Translations under genes and position numbers: made by a program
Shown: in pieces, positions 10,411 to 22,597 of the stretch
How the letters are laid out: the number at the start of each line of letters is the position of its first letter
Numbering within the stretch: position 1 is the stretch's first letter
Origin: Vermamoeba vermiformis
Lineage: Eukaryota > Tubulinea > Echinamoebida
Assembly (NCBI GenBank): GCA_045837725.1
Contig: JBEWZL010000263.1
Location: 186,001-250,000 of the forward strand
Direction of reading: 5' to 3'
DNA: 64,000 nucleotides
Notes under the pieces: generated by a model
What the model saw: only the letters and a program-made list of their open reading frames with translations
What the model was told of the DNA's origin: nothing
Database searches by the model: none

Positions 10411-12258
10411 ATGGATCTTCTTCTTGAATCGATCCCTTTGGAATTACAACAATTAATATTCTCTAAAATTCCTTTCAAATACTTCTAGTAAAAAGTCTCT
10501 GCAGGCCATGATGCAAATAGCTTTTCAACAAAATTAATTGTTCGTCGTACGCCCTATTTAAAGACGGCAGGCAAATAAATGTAAAAGCTATTATTTTTTA
10601 CTAATTTTTAAAAATTTATTCAGCGTGAGTCTTGTTTGTCGACGGTGGAACAAGTTGTTTTGGCAAACGAGAACCAGTATCGTGCTCCACAAAGACACAG
10701 GGTTTCGATATGAAGCTAAACTCAACAACGAAGATGAATTCAATGCATTGTTGACGAAACTAAGACCAGAACTCATCGAGAGAATTGCCCAACAAAACGA
10801 CTCGTTCTTGATCTCAAATCTGGACAAGTTCAAAAACCTCACGAGCTTCACGGAGTACAAACGCAAGGGGGTAAATAATCGTGCGGAGGAGAACAATGTC
10901 CAGATCTATTCAACACTGAAGAACTTGCCCAAACTGAAGCACCTGGATCTTCAATGTATGTCTTCGATTTCAAACTATAACCATGTCTTTGCGTGCAAGT
11001 CTTTAAGAGCAATGTTTCGTACTGACGCTATTAACGTACAGTTGAGAATGCTGCACGCGAAGAAGAGCTATTTGAAATAATAGCCGCGTGTACTTCACTC
11101 GAAACGCTCAGTTTTAAAGTGACGCACGGCTATTATTTCACCGGCCGTACCACGCCCTATTTAACCAGATTGAAGCGACTGAAAGACTTGAACTGGCCCA
11201 TGGACAAAAATAACTTTAAGGAGCTGGCTGATGCTGGCATTCAATTGACCAAACTCATATTCAACCACTCGCACGAGGACCTCCAACACATCTCTTTATT
11301 CACGAATTTGAAGTCCATTGTGATGTGTATGTGCAATCGATAATACTACAGCACCTATTCTAATCGTACTGCGGCTCATTTTAGACTGCAACAATACGTG
11401 TAACACGAAGACGATTGAAGCACTAGCGGCTCTAACAACGTTAGAAGAGATCGATCTTCCCTATCTAGCGTATGACTTACTTCCAGACCTGCAGAAACTG
11501 AGCTCGTTGAAAAATCTGAAGCGATTCACCATGTACGGTACCACTCAAGATCTAACCCAAGGGCTCGAACAGGTAATAATAAATCTGTTACTATTTGCCT
11601 ATCAAGTGTAAATGACGCGTTGTTGATTAGAAAGGATCGCCGTTCAGCTGGGTAACAAAACTGCCCTCGTTGAAATGTCTGCAGGTCAATACATTAGGCC
11701 ATGGTTTGCCAGACAATTTGAGTCAATGCACGGCCCTCAAAGAGCTGAAAATTAACGTCGAGACTATGGACGAGATGCTTGTATTAGTGCAACTGACGCA
11801 GCTTGAAGATTTGGTAATAGAGGAGGGAAACAACTTCAAAAACATGGCGGATGTGGTACCTCGACTGACACACTTGAAACGTTTGACCATCTCTTTTGGA
11901 TTTGGGGATGATTTGATGGAGTTGTCGCGTTGGAGTCAATTACAGGCGCTGACTCGTCTCGAGATAGAAAATATAGGCGATGTAACTGAAGATGAGATCT
12001 TGCGCCTCATCGCAGCAATGCCGAATTTGAAGCAGTTATTCCTTCATGGAAATCGTATTGCGGAACTAAACACCGATAGAATACCAAACACGAGCATCAA
12101 GTTCATTTCAACGCTCAGTGAGGCCGATCGGTTTTGGATGTGCGAATATACGAAGCACATTCGAGACACTGTTCATTGGCGCTTCTTTGGTAAGATACAT
12201 TCAATCATATGAATATCACAGCTAAGCGTATTTAATAACAGACACAAACCTCTATTGA
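10411..12258 (+). CDS. F-box / LRR protein, tandem copy A
   Basis: Exon 1 (from the ATG at 10411) encodes the first half of the F-box (IPLELQQLIFSKIPFKYF). A ~130-nt intron then splits the F-box, which continues as VSLVCRRWNKLFWQT. About 500 residues of degenerate leucine-rich repeats follow over several exons, broken by introns near 10950-11040, 11330-11385, 11570-11635 and 12190-12241. The final exon is only a few codons (DTNLY, stop 12256-12258). Splice positions and much of the sequence match copy B at 12435, and the block from 10622 to 10860 is nearly identical. The role is inferred: substrate receptor of an SCF ubiquitin ligase. It starts only 58 bp after the HPP gene. Confidence 0.75.
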
Positions 12259-12434
12259 CCTGGCGACGCGCCGAAACTCAAGCTTCCTCATTGTATTTCA
12301 ATTAAATTAATGAATCTATGACATGATATTTCGTGTAAATACCATTGTAGATAATTTTAAGGCACAATGGTTGTAAAGGGCGCGATAAAATTTGCAACAA
12401 AATTTTTAATCGAACCTTCGGACCACAACGCGCG

Positions 12435-14244
12435 ATGGATCCTCTTGAAGCGATTCCTTTAGAACTGCAGCAGCTTATATTTTCTAAAATTCCTTTCGAA
12501 TACTTCTAGTAAGTAAATCACCAGCACCAGGACGAAAAGACATTTTCAACAACCAATTTAATTTGTTCGTCATACGACCTACGGAGAGCAGCAGGCTAAT
12601 AAATGTACAAGCTTTGATTTTTTACTAATTTTTAAAAATATATTCAGCGTGAGTCTTGTTTGTCGACGGTGGAACAAGTTGTTTTGGCAAACGAGAACAA
12701 GTATCGTGGTCCACAAAGACACAGAGTTTCATTACGCAGCTAAACTCAAGAATGAAGATGAATTCAATGCATTGTTGACGAAACTAAGACCAGAACTGAT
12801 CGAGAGAATTGCTCAACAAAACGACTCGTTCTTGATCTCAAATCTGGACAAGTTCAAAAACCTCACGAGCTTCGCTGAATATCAAGGCGAATATTACTAC
12901 GACAACGGTTATGAACCTCGTGTCCAGATCTATTCAACACTGAAGAACTTGCCCAAACTGAAACACCTGGATCTTCAATGTATGTCTTCGATTTCAAGCT
13001 ATGGCAACCAGATTATATGCTAACCCTGTTATCAGTTCAAAAGTACAGTTCGCTACGATTAAGCCCGACAGAGTTACTTGAAATCATATCCGGATGTACT
13101 GCACTAGAAACACTCAGGCTGCAAGTAAACACAATCGCCGGAGCCCATAATAATCCATATTGCTATATAACGAATTTAACGCGATTACAACATCTCGATT
13201 GGTCGCTTGGCTCCAAGGGGATGGAAACGCTGGCGAAGTGTGGCATGCAACTGACACGCATCGAACTCAACACTAACGACAGCAACATTAATTGTCTGAC
13301 CTCGTTTACTAATTTAAAGTCGCTAGTACTAAGTACGTATAGACCTATTATTAATGATGACGAAATGCAACTGGTTTAACGCTATTGTAGCTGGCAGTTC
13401 TGCAATGTTTGCAGCTGAAGTAATTCCAACTTCAACCAGGCTAGAAGATCTAGAAATCCATGTGATCAACCCTCTGTCTGAATTTTACGAGGACTTGCTC
13501 AAACTGACGGCTTTGACAAATCTGACACGTTTTGCCATACAGGCACTGGACTGGGAGGGACCCAGGGTAACTAAACCGTCTTATTCTATAGAGCTATTGT
13601 CAATGCAGTATATTAGGATGTATCTCCATTTCATTGGATCACCGCTTTGCCGTCAATTCAAAATTTGACATTATCTGTCTCATGCGTCTTGCCTGACAAT
13701 CTTTCACAATGCACGGGCCTTACACAATTAAAAGCTACTGTCAGTAGTGTCGATGAGTTGTCGGTGCCACTTCAATTAACGAATTTGGAGAGCCTAACGA
13801 TAGACGGACGCGACATGTTTGACATTGAACAAGCTTTGACGCGCTTGACTGGCTTCACTCGATTGAGACGTTTAGAAATATCAACGCAGGGCACCGAGAA
13901 TGAACTGGTGGAATTTCCACTCTGGCACCAATTAACTTCACTTGCGCACCTCAAACTGAACAATTTGGGAGATGTGATGGAGGAGGAGATCTTGGCACTC
14001 ATCGAAGCCATGCCGAATTTAAAGAGCTTAGAGTTGTGGGGCTATCGCGTCGATGAATTGACGATCAGTGCCATTCCAAACACACACATCAAGTTCATTT
14101 CAACGCTCAGTGAGGCCGATCGGTTTTGGTTCCGACAGTACACGAAGCACATCCAGGATACTATTTGTTGGCGCTATTTCGGTAAGACTAATGACAGTAC
14201 TATAGCAATAACTAACATTGGTAATAACTTCAGACACAACTTAA
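12435..14244 (+). CDS. F-box / LRR protein, tandem copy B
   Basis: The start MDPLEAIPLELQQLIFSKIP at 12435 is followed by the same F-box intron (GTAAGT donor) as copy A. The second exon is almost identical to that of copy A (SLVCRRWNKLFWQT through LKNLPKLKHLDLQ). The middle repeats have diverged strongly. The C-terminal block is again shared (NTHIKFISTLSEADRFWF versus NTSIKFISTLSEADRFWM). The last intron (GTAAGA to TTCAG at 14233) leads to a tiny exon ending in TAA at 14242-14244. A conserved F-box and C-cap with divergent LRRs suggest diversification of the substrate-binding face. The role as an SCF adaptor is inferred from the family. Confidence 0.75.
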
Positions 14245-14467
14245 GAACGAGATCTGGCGTCACACAGAAGTGTTTGTGCAACTTTATTTATAATCGCTTC
14301 AAAACATATGTACAAAACAGAGTTATATTTCTTTCGTTTGGTTTTAGTCCCACGAGGTCGCTAGTCCCAATAAACTAATGTAATTCAAAATAACGCAAAA
14401 AAAGATAATCTAGAATAAACTTTGGCACCTGCGTTCAATAATGATGATAATGATCGGTAAGGCTCGC

Positions 14468-16286
14468 TTAGAACAGTGCGCGCGTGTACTGCCACGTGAG
14501 ATAGTAAATGTACAGTGGGGGACAGAACAGCGCGAACCAGATCGTGGTGCCCAAGAAGAATTCGAGTGTGTGCCAGGTGTTTTTGGATCTGGGGTGTATC
14601 TCTTTAGGATTGTTCGGGAATACGCCGTGTTTCTTGTGATGTGCGATAAGTTCGTCTTTTTCTTGGTATTTGGTGATTAACCAGCGCTCCACATCCGCAT
14701 CTTGTTTCGGAAGTTCAGCAATCGGGAAGCGGCGCACGAGAACGTCAATATTAGTTGATCGACCGAGGCCTAATATTATTATAATTAGAGCTGTATCATG
14801 CTAAATGCAGAAAATGAAGCAGATCCTGTTTTGTTTCGTCGTTCTAAATTTAACTTGCCAACACAGCTTATGCTAATTTTGGCATACAACATATAATTTA
14901 ATCTATATAAGTACTTACCAAAGAATAGAGACATGAAGTTAGGCGGTCTGTTCTTGTAGACCAAAGTCAAATCAATAATGCCGTCAAGATCTTCGCGTAA
15001 ATTCTGAGCGGAGGCCAAGAAGCCCTTCAAGCGCGGCAACAAGACGTTGTTTAATACGGGCAAGTTGCGCTCTTTGGCGAACTTTTGACTCGCTTCTAAC
15101 TTGTCGGGCGTCAAGCGAGATCCTTTAAAAAAATTATCATCAGGAACTCGATTAAATTTAACGATTATTCTTTCAATAATATGATGATCATGTATAAGAA
15201 TACTAGGTATAATAAGGGGCGAATGGTTTAGTTAAATCTAATCAAAAGGAAAAGATCCGAGTACTGCCGAAAAACCGGATCTTTTAAATTACGATTGTGA
15301 ACGAGAATGAAATATTGAGCTATTAAAAAATAATATACTGACCTTCAGGATGCGATAAGAGCCAGAAAGGTTCTTTAGCAGCCTTTAACCAATAGAAATT
15401 CTTCGCCATTGTTTTTTTATCGGACTCCCAATTGCGCGAGACGTATAAAAAGCCCATTTGTTTAATAGCAGTACCTATACGAATATATTAATAATTAATT
15501 CGAGCGTAAACTAGTACACGGAATTAACCGACGTTTCAGTAAAAAGTTCGATCCCGAACACAAAATCTTCAAAATAGTTCGAAATGCTTACCGACGCCAG
15601 GAATATATTCAATAGACTTCTTCATAACAACTTTAAGGTAGCCATGCTTGTTGGTACGATAGCCTAAGACAAATCCGACGAGCCAGTCGCAGTAAAACTG
15701 ATGATTGACGAGCACCAAATTGCGCAATGCTTTTTCATCAATTTCTTCGCCGTAGAAAGTCACTAGTATTTACAAATTAGTTAAAAAATGCTTAACGATA
15801 TTTTCGGACAATTTTTTGGATGTAGATCCGGAGTTAAACTGATTTATCTTGACTATAATTTTGTACTAATATAGAAGCGCTTATAAATAATACGCAGTTA
15901 ATAAGATACGAATTAACCGATGAGGTTCCACGTCACGTAACGGATGTATTTCGAAATTTTTTGGAACGGTTGAAAATATTAGCGAAGGACGTGGATATAA
16001 TTAATAGGTTATATTTAACTATAATTTAGCATTAAAGACCGGATTCGCTCGGTTAGAGTATCTTACCGTAATTGTCGCCAAAGACTTCAAATGTCCACGA
16101 CAAGAGCGGGAACATAGAGGTGCCAATTAAGTCCGTGAACTTCCTGAAGTGTTTAATACTAATAAAGGCTAAGGGGTACCACAACAGAATCAGCAGATTC
16201 GTCGTGCAGATGATTGAAACCATGATTATAAACCACGGCATAAATAGTGCCCAACGCAATGCTCGACCAATAGCAGTCTTAGTCAT
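14468..16286 (-). CDS. AGPAT / lysophospholipid acyltransferase (LCLAT1/AGPAT3-5 type)
   Basis: Five exons run from the ATG at 16286 down to the TAA at 14468-14470. A hydrophobic N-terminus (RALRWALFMPWFIIMVSI) forms a signal-anchor. The catalytic NHX4D motif reads NHQFYCDW, followed by LVGFVLGYRTNKHGYLK. The acyl-acceptor motif HPEGSRLTPDKLEASQ and then LPRLKGF match the AGPAT3/4/5 and LCLAT1 subfamily (usually FPEGTRFT ... LPRTKGF). C-terminal hydrophobic segments (WHTLEFFLGTTIWFALFCPP) give a multi-pass ER membrane topology. The reaction in this family is acyl transfer from acyl-CoA to lysophosphatidic acid or lysophosphatidylinositol/lysocardiolipin; the exact acceptor cannot be told. Residues upstream of 16286 are open but lack an ATG. 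Confidence 0.86.
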
Positions 16287-16682
16287 GGTTGGTTTGTTGA
16301 TGTATGGTCTGCGCTGCTTCAAATAAAAATAGAATGATCTGTCGCGCTCCAAAATTTTTCTTACTTTGGCCTAATTAGGAATAATACCTCGCGCGCCAGC
16401 GACTTTTGTTCTTTCAGTGTCATAAAGTGTCAAGTACAGTATAAACACTATCGTCATATCAGGCACTTGTCGTTGCAACGATTAAATTACGCGCGATCAG
16501 ATTTCAAAACAGCTGAGATATGTGAACTATTTCAAACTGAGGCCTCGTGCGACAAAAAAAGATCAATAATTATTCAAATTATATTACGGCTGTTGTCAAG
16601 TGTTAAATCGCGCCAAAGAATTTCATTTATTATTTTTCGTCTCTGTAATTTACAACCACAGATCAGAATTCGCAACAGCACC

Positions 16683-18508
16683 ATGGACTCAAACACTAAT
16701 ATTATTAAAGACGACAAGGATAAGAAACCAAAGGAAAAGAAGCCAAAACAACTCACAACGGATGGCGGAGTTGTCAAAGAAGCACTCAAGAAGAAAAGCA
16801 AAGCCACCAATGACATGGATAAAGTCGCCTTTGGTGCCGAGGTCATAGGTGCGTATTATTTTGGCTGTAATTTCCGTGTAAACTCACGGAGTAACTTATT
16901 TTACCGGATCCAAAATGCAAATTATTATCCCAAAAAATCTCTGAAATTCTGTCAGAAATTTAAACCTCGGCATCTTATATACAATATTATGATGCATTTA
17001 AAAATAATTTTTTGGTTGTAGTTACGTACGAAGGAAGGACCGGCGGCCCGGATGGAACTGTATTTGACAAGAAAGAGAATGCAATGCTGCAACTTGATAA
17101 AGGCCAAGTGCTTTCTGGTCTAGAAATTGGTAAGTTGCTCTATGAGCCATTACCTAGCTGCCGATGACGTCATCACTTTTGGATCCGTTCACTAACAAAT
17201 TGTACTAGCCATTAAATCGATGAAGAAAGGCGAGAAGGCACGCTTTACTATTAAACCTGAATATGGCTATGGTAAAGACGGCAATACCGAGTTAAATGTA
17301 CCAGCGGATGCGGTGTTGAGTTACGTCATTGAACTCGTCTCTGTAGTCAATCAAATATGGCTCTCAATGGACGGTATGTCATTAACTATAATATCAAATA
17401 ATATATTTATTTATTAATATTACAATGTAGGTGGCATTAGAAAGAAGGTATTGAAAGAAGCACCAGCACCGGATCCTTCACAAGGTCCACAAATGACACC
17501 GCCGCCTGACTACGAAGGCACTATTCACGGTACGTACGACTCTATTTATATCATAGCGGCCCCTGATACTCACTTATACCAGTGCATTTGATTGGTCGGC
17601 GCAGCGATGGCAGCGAGTTCCAGAACACGTACAAAGAGGGCAAAGAATACACCTTTGTGCAGGGCGAGGGCGAGGCGATCAGAGGGCTCGACAAAGTGGT
17701 CAAGTCGATGAAGAAAGGCGAGACCTGTCTGCTCTTTTTGACCGCGCCCTATGCTTTCGGTGAGGCTGGTAAATCCGAGTGGAACATTGCCCCGAACAGC
17801 AATGTCAGCTACGAGGTCGAGCTCGTGGCCTATGAGAAGGGTCGCGATCACTTCTGGGACACGCACACCTTCGAGGACAAGTACAGCGAGGCACTGAAGC
17901 GGCGCGAACAAGGCAACAAGTACTGGGAACAGGGCAACATCAGATGCGCGTGCAAGAAATACAAAAAAGCGACCAAATTCCTCGAATACGACTCAGATTT
18001 CACGGCAGAAGAGAAAGAGAAGTCAAACGCGTTGAAAATCATTTGTTTTAATAATTTGGCGGCTGCTAAAGTGAAGACGAGTCAGTGGCACAAAGTCATT
18101 CAATTGGCCTCAGCGGCACTGCAATTGGACCCTAATAATATCAAAGCACTATATAGACGAGCTAAAGGCTTGAACAACATTAAGGAATGGGAGCACGCAA
18201 GAAAAGATATCAAAAAAGCATTGGAACTCGATCCGAACAACGTGGATGTGAAGCGAGAATTGATCGACATTAATAAGCGACAAAAAGAATATGACTCGAC
18301 TGACGCCAAGGCCATGAAAAAGTTGTTGAATGAATTGGCTGTTGAGCGCGAAGAAAAAGAACGAAAAGAGAAACAAATTGCGGATGAGAAGAAAAGAATT
18401 GAAGACGCGAAGAAACGCAAAGCTATGATGGTATATAGCTTCTATGGTCTAGTGGCGATAGTCTTATTGTATATTCTCTTCACCGTCTTCTTCAGAGGAA
18501 AAAATTAA
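16683..18508 (+). CDS. Tail-anchored FKBP-TPR peptidyl-prolyl isomerase (FKBP8/FKBP38-like)
   Basis: The start MDSNTNIIKDDKDKK is Lys-rich. The first FKBP domain (exons ~17020-17380) keeps TVFDKK and the YGYG motif, but the usual binding-pocket Trp is Leu (VLSGLEI). A second FKBP domain at ~17580-17850 (GSEFQNTYKEG, then LTAPYAFGEAG) has lost the active-site Asp and is probably structural. Three TPR units follow (ALKRREQGNKYWEQGN; NALKIICFNNLAAAKVK; IKALYRRAKGLNNIKEWEHA), the layout that binds the Hsp90 C-terminus. A charged coiled coil leads to a C-terminal membrane anchor (VYSFYGLVAIVLLYILFTVF) with a basic tail. This places the protein on the mitochondrial or ER cytosolic face. Two FKBP domains plus a tail anchor combine features of FKBP4/5 and FKBP8. 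Confidence 0.9.
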
Positions 18509-18776
18509 CTTTTTTGTACATTGACCTATTTTCAGACCTTCAATACAACTTATCGAAGGATGGAAATAAACGAAAATTACCTTATTAGGTAAAACTGATA
18601 CTGATCAGATCTCCGTACAATTCGAGGCCTAAAAATAGAAAATTGGAAAGTGTCACAATATGTCAAAAATCAATCAACCGAAAACAAACCATTTTAACGC
18701 GCCAACATTATTTAGCACCAGTCACAAAGATTAATACAATACTACGGATGGATAATTAAGATTTAATCGATCAACC

Positions 18777-21577
18777 ATGAAAACAAACAATCAATTTTTA
18801 ATTTTATTGGCTTTGTGCTTCGCCATCGTGTTGCAATTAAATTCAATTGTCGGTAAGTCATATTATTCTCACCTACTACTAATTCGTCAAAATATTAATT
18901 ATTGTTAATTTAACAGACGCTCAAATCGGTAAGTGATTCAAGCTACAGTTTATCGGCAGTTATTCGCAAAATTATTTATAATTTATACTGCAATACTTAT
19001 TGCTTATAAGTAATTTAGTAAAGATCTTCTCGATTCGTTCGAGAGAATCTTCGTTGACAACAAAAGATCGGATTGCAATTGCGGTTCTTCCCGCAACCCC
19101 AATTAATCATCTTATTTGCAGCCGTAGTCATTAGAACACCAATAGGTGATACATATGTCGTAGACGGAGACAATACGAATCACGGCACCGAAAACGAAGT
19201 TACGATCGCGGGCGATTCTGATGCTTACATTAGATGGCGCATTCCGTCAAACACTACTATTCATATTGCTGAGTACGTTTTATCGATACAGCATCAAATA
19301 CACATTTTAGAAAACTAATCGGATCCAAATTTAGGTTTGAATTGCGAAGAAGTGATTTATTGTTGTATTCAGGCCAGTTAGGAATATACGTCGAAAATAC
19401 TACTGATAAATTTGAGACTAGAGTTACAGCATCTAATAGAGGTACGCCGCTTGCATTCAAGAAATATCGAAATTTCCTCGATCCCACAATCATCGATTAC
19501 AAATTTATTCTGACACTTGTTTTCAGATAGCCTTGGCCTCACTTTCGATCGTACTGCCCCGCCAGATCTTACAATTGATATTTCAAGCGATGCAACCGCG
19601 ATCAATTTTAATTTGTCGTCATTACCGATCAAAACCGACGGTCTAATTACACTGCGCATCTCATCGATTCAAAATACTGGCCAATCATACTCATTTTGGG
19701 CGCGAGAGGCACGAGACCCGAGTAGAATCCCGATTCTGTCATTAGGTAATTACATCGGGATTCCGCTTGGAATTTTAATCCGCGAAATTAACAGGATTAC
19801 TACTTATAGCGTTCTGTGGTGATGGTGTCACTCAACCTCCCGAGGAATGCGATTCTGGTCTCAATTGTACTTCGACTTGCAATTTTGTTGCCGCAGAACC
19901 AATCGGTACGACGTCAGATCCAAAATACTGATCTTAAATATGCTCCTTGTGCTATAAAAATTAACTAGATATTTATATATGATAGTTGAACCCGAAGCAG
20001 TACCTTCAGGCTCAGATCCAAATGTAACAGGAGGAGTCATCGCTGGAGTACTCGGTGCCTTGCTTATTGTCGGCGCAGGGTTGGCTTATTGGTACTTGCG
20101 AAAGAGACGTCGTAATGTAGACAAGAGAAAATATCAAGCGTTCAGAGGCAGTACTTCCGTCATTCCGTAAGTCGTCTAATCCATTTAACTTTCGATAGCT
20201 GATACTTGCCTTATTTAGTAATGGTGACTTGCCTAGTGAACACTTAGAGATGTTACACCGAGTAAGTAGTATCTCATATATTCAATTTGGCTCTAAGTCT
20301 TATTTTTGGTCAGATGCTGATCCGTCCCGATCGATCACTTTTACTCGCCACAACTCTGGTGCATAATACAGACGTCTACAATATGGATGTCATGGCTAAA
20401 GCTCTCGCCAACGTCTTTCACCAAGCAGGTCGTGCACTTGATTTGCTCGTGCCTGTGATTCAGAGTGAAGTGTCAAAGACAGGTGCGCAAAAGTGTCAAA
20501 AAATCATTTTCTTTGCCATAACATTATTTCCTTTTTAGTGCACGAAGCCACTTTGTTCAGATCGAACAGCATGGCCAGCAAGATGATGGGCGCGTGGAGT
20601 TCGTTGATCGGTGTCAAATATTTGCAGGACACATTGGCACCGGTACTCACTTCGATATTGAAAGAAGACCCTAGTGTTGAGGTACGCATTAGCCACGCTC
20701 ATGAATAGATCAATAGTGTGTTCCTGAATGTGTATATTAATGGTTGGTTGTAGATTGAGCCGAGCAAGATGGGTCCCAGCGATGATTTGGACAGCAATCG
20801 CAGGACCTTGGAGCGCATTGTGTACGAGACATTTGACGCGATTGTCGACTCAGTGCCGAGACTGCCGTTGTAAGTGACACTTTGACACTTCAGTTATTTG
20901 ACACGTGTCACATTTTTAACACTACCTTTTCACAGACAATTGAGAGACCTGTGCACGAGCTTGACTGAAATTGTCAGTGCCAAGTTCCCTGGCTCTAAAT
21001 ACAAGTCGATTGGTGCATTCTTTTTCTTGAGATTTTTAACACCATCGATCCTATTGGCCGGTCAAATGGGCATTGCGAAAGGTACTTTCAAATGACTTAC
21101 TTACGAGTATTAATCTGTTTCAGTGAAAAACAACGTGCCTCCGCGCAGTTTTATGCTGGTCGCCAAAGTGCTCACAAAATTAGCGAATGAAACACCGTTC
21201 ATGCAACAAGACGCGGACTATCAATTCTTGAACGAATTCCTCGAAAAAAATACACCGCGATTGCATCAATTCTACGACGATATTATAGTAAGAAACACCT
21301 ATAATGAATCATTCGTATCTTATGTATTCTATTGTAGGGCCCTAGCAAACAAAATGCGCGCGATGTCGACGTATTTATTTCAGAATCAGCGAGTACGCAA
21401 GCGTTGATAGTCATTTACACGAATTTAGAGCAACACAAGGACAAAATCAACGCGAGTCTGAATGACGGGCCTGAAGAGACTGAATTGAAGCGCGAGATCA
21501 AAGAATTACTTTTGCTGAAGCAACAGCAGGAGCTGATCCAGTTAGAAGAGTCGATTAACGAAATCATGGACTTTTAG
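18777..21577 (+). CDS. Predicted single-pass receptor-type RasGAP
   Basis: MKTNNQFLILLALCFAIVLQ is a clear signal peptide. A 12-nt micro-exon at ~18918-18929 links it in frame to an ectodomain of about 230 aa with Asn-glycosylation sites and beta-rich sequence. The ectodomain ends in a Cys-rich CGDG...EECDSG...C...C motif (~19814-19890) like the bacterial/protist DUF4215 repeat. After the linker comes one hydrophobic helix (~20030-20098, IAGVLGALLIVGAGLAYWYL) and a basic stop-transfer RKRRR. The cytoplasmic part is a full RasGAP domain: arginine-finger motif ATLFRSNSMASK and the FLRFLTPSI motif are both intact, so Ras-GTPase activation is likely. A short Glu/Gln-rich coiled tail ends at the TAG at 21577. 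Phases agree at every junction I checked. The CaaX GTPase gene starts 130 bp downstream on the same strand. Confidence 0.78.
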
Positions 21578-21706
21578 CACCTCCAGTGTAACGTTTTGGA
21601 GGCATTGTAGTAATAAATTAATTTTACTAATCCCGTTACAAATCACGTGCCAAAAAAATTCTTGGCTTTCATTGCGATTTTTCAGATATCAAAAAAATTA
21701 ACTTCT

Positions 21707-22543
21707 ATGACCACGACTCAGCGGAATATAGTAAAGGTATTTATCACCTGTATCTCCAGCAGAGTAAACTCACATTTTTTCAGATCGTGATTGTTGGTGA
21801 CGCTGCTGTAGGCAAGACAAGCTTCCTTCGCCGCTATAAAGAAAACATCTTCGTGGACGCACCTCATATAACAACATCTGGAGGGATAGTAAGTCGCCTT
21901 ATGAACAACACAATCCATTTTGAAAAAATACATTATAATTTTTGATTAATTAATCAGTAATTTAGCGAGAAACAATTCAATTTAAAGACGGTGAAAATGT
22001 AACATTGGATTTTTGGGATACTGCAGGGCAAGAGAGGTAATTTTTCCAAAATATTTTAGTTTTATTTGAAAAATATTGTACTTTCAAAGCAATCTCGTTC
22101 GTTAGTAAATACAGTCAATAATAAATATGGAACAATCAAACTTATTCAATATGAACAGCTACATGCAAATGGTACCAATGTACTTTCGAGGATCGCGCGG
22201 ATCACTTCTTTGTTTCGATTTGACTAATAGGGAGTCATTCATTCGAGCCAAAGAAATATGGTTGAAACAAATAGCCCAGCACTCACCTACCAATTCTAGA
22301 ACTGTTTTGATTGGAACAAAAGCAGATCTTGCCGATTTGAGACAAGTGTCGCCAGAAGAAGCCAAAGAATTCGCACACCAAGCTGGATTTCCGTTCATTG
22401 AAACCAGTTCTCGCTTAGACATCAATATTAAAGAGGCAGTCAAGCTATTAGTAAACGAGATTGAAGCCGCAGGACCGATTGTAAAGCCCATTGTTCGTGA
22501 AGAACCGACCCCTAGCACCCGCGCTTGGTGTATTGTCATGTAA
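21707..22543 (+). CDS. Rab/Ras-like small GTPase with CaaX tail
   Basis: Four exons. G1 is GDAAVGKTS, split from the start MTTTQRNIVK by a ~65-nt intron. Switch I region is HITTSGG; G3 is WDTAGQES, formed across an intron whose acceptor is near 22160. Then come YFRGSRGSLLCFDLT, G4 TKAD and G5 ETSSR. The C-terminus is CIVM, a CaaX box that favours prenylation, rather than the double Cys typical of Rabs. The core otherwise looks Rab-like (YFRG; LLCFDLTNRESF). The role is membrane-bound GTP switch, with pathway unknown. Its position next to the receptor RasGAP is suggestive but not proof of a functional pair. Confidence 0.85.
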
Positions 22544-22597
22544 ATAATACTATAATACTATATGGTACAAATAATATTATTAATTAATTTCGTTGTG

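Noticed and set aside
16287-16352. Longer N-terminus for the acyltransferase starting near 16352
   Set aside because: The frame there starts at TTG; the first ATG at 16286 lies right before the membrane anchor as in the family.
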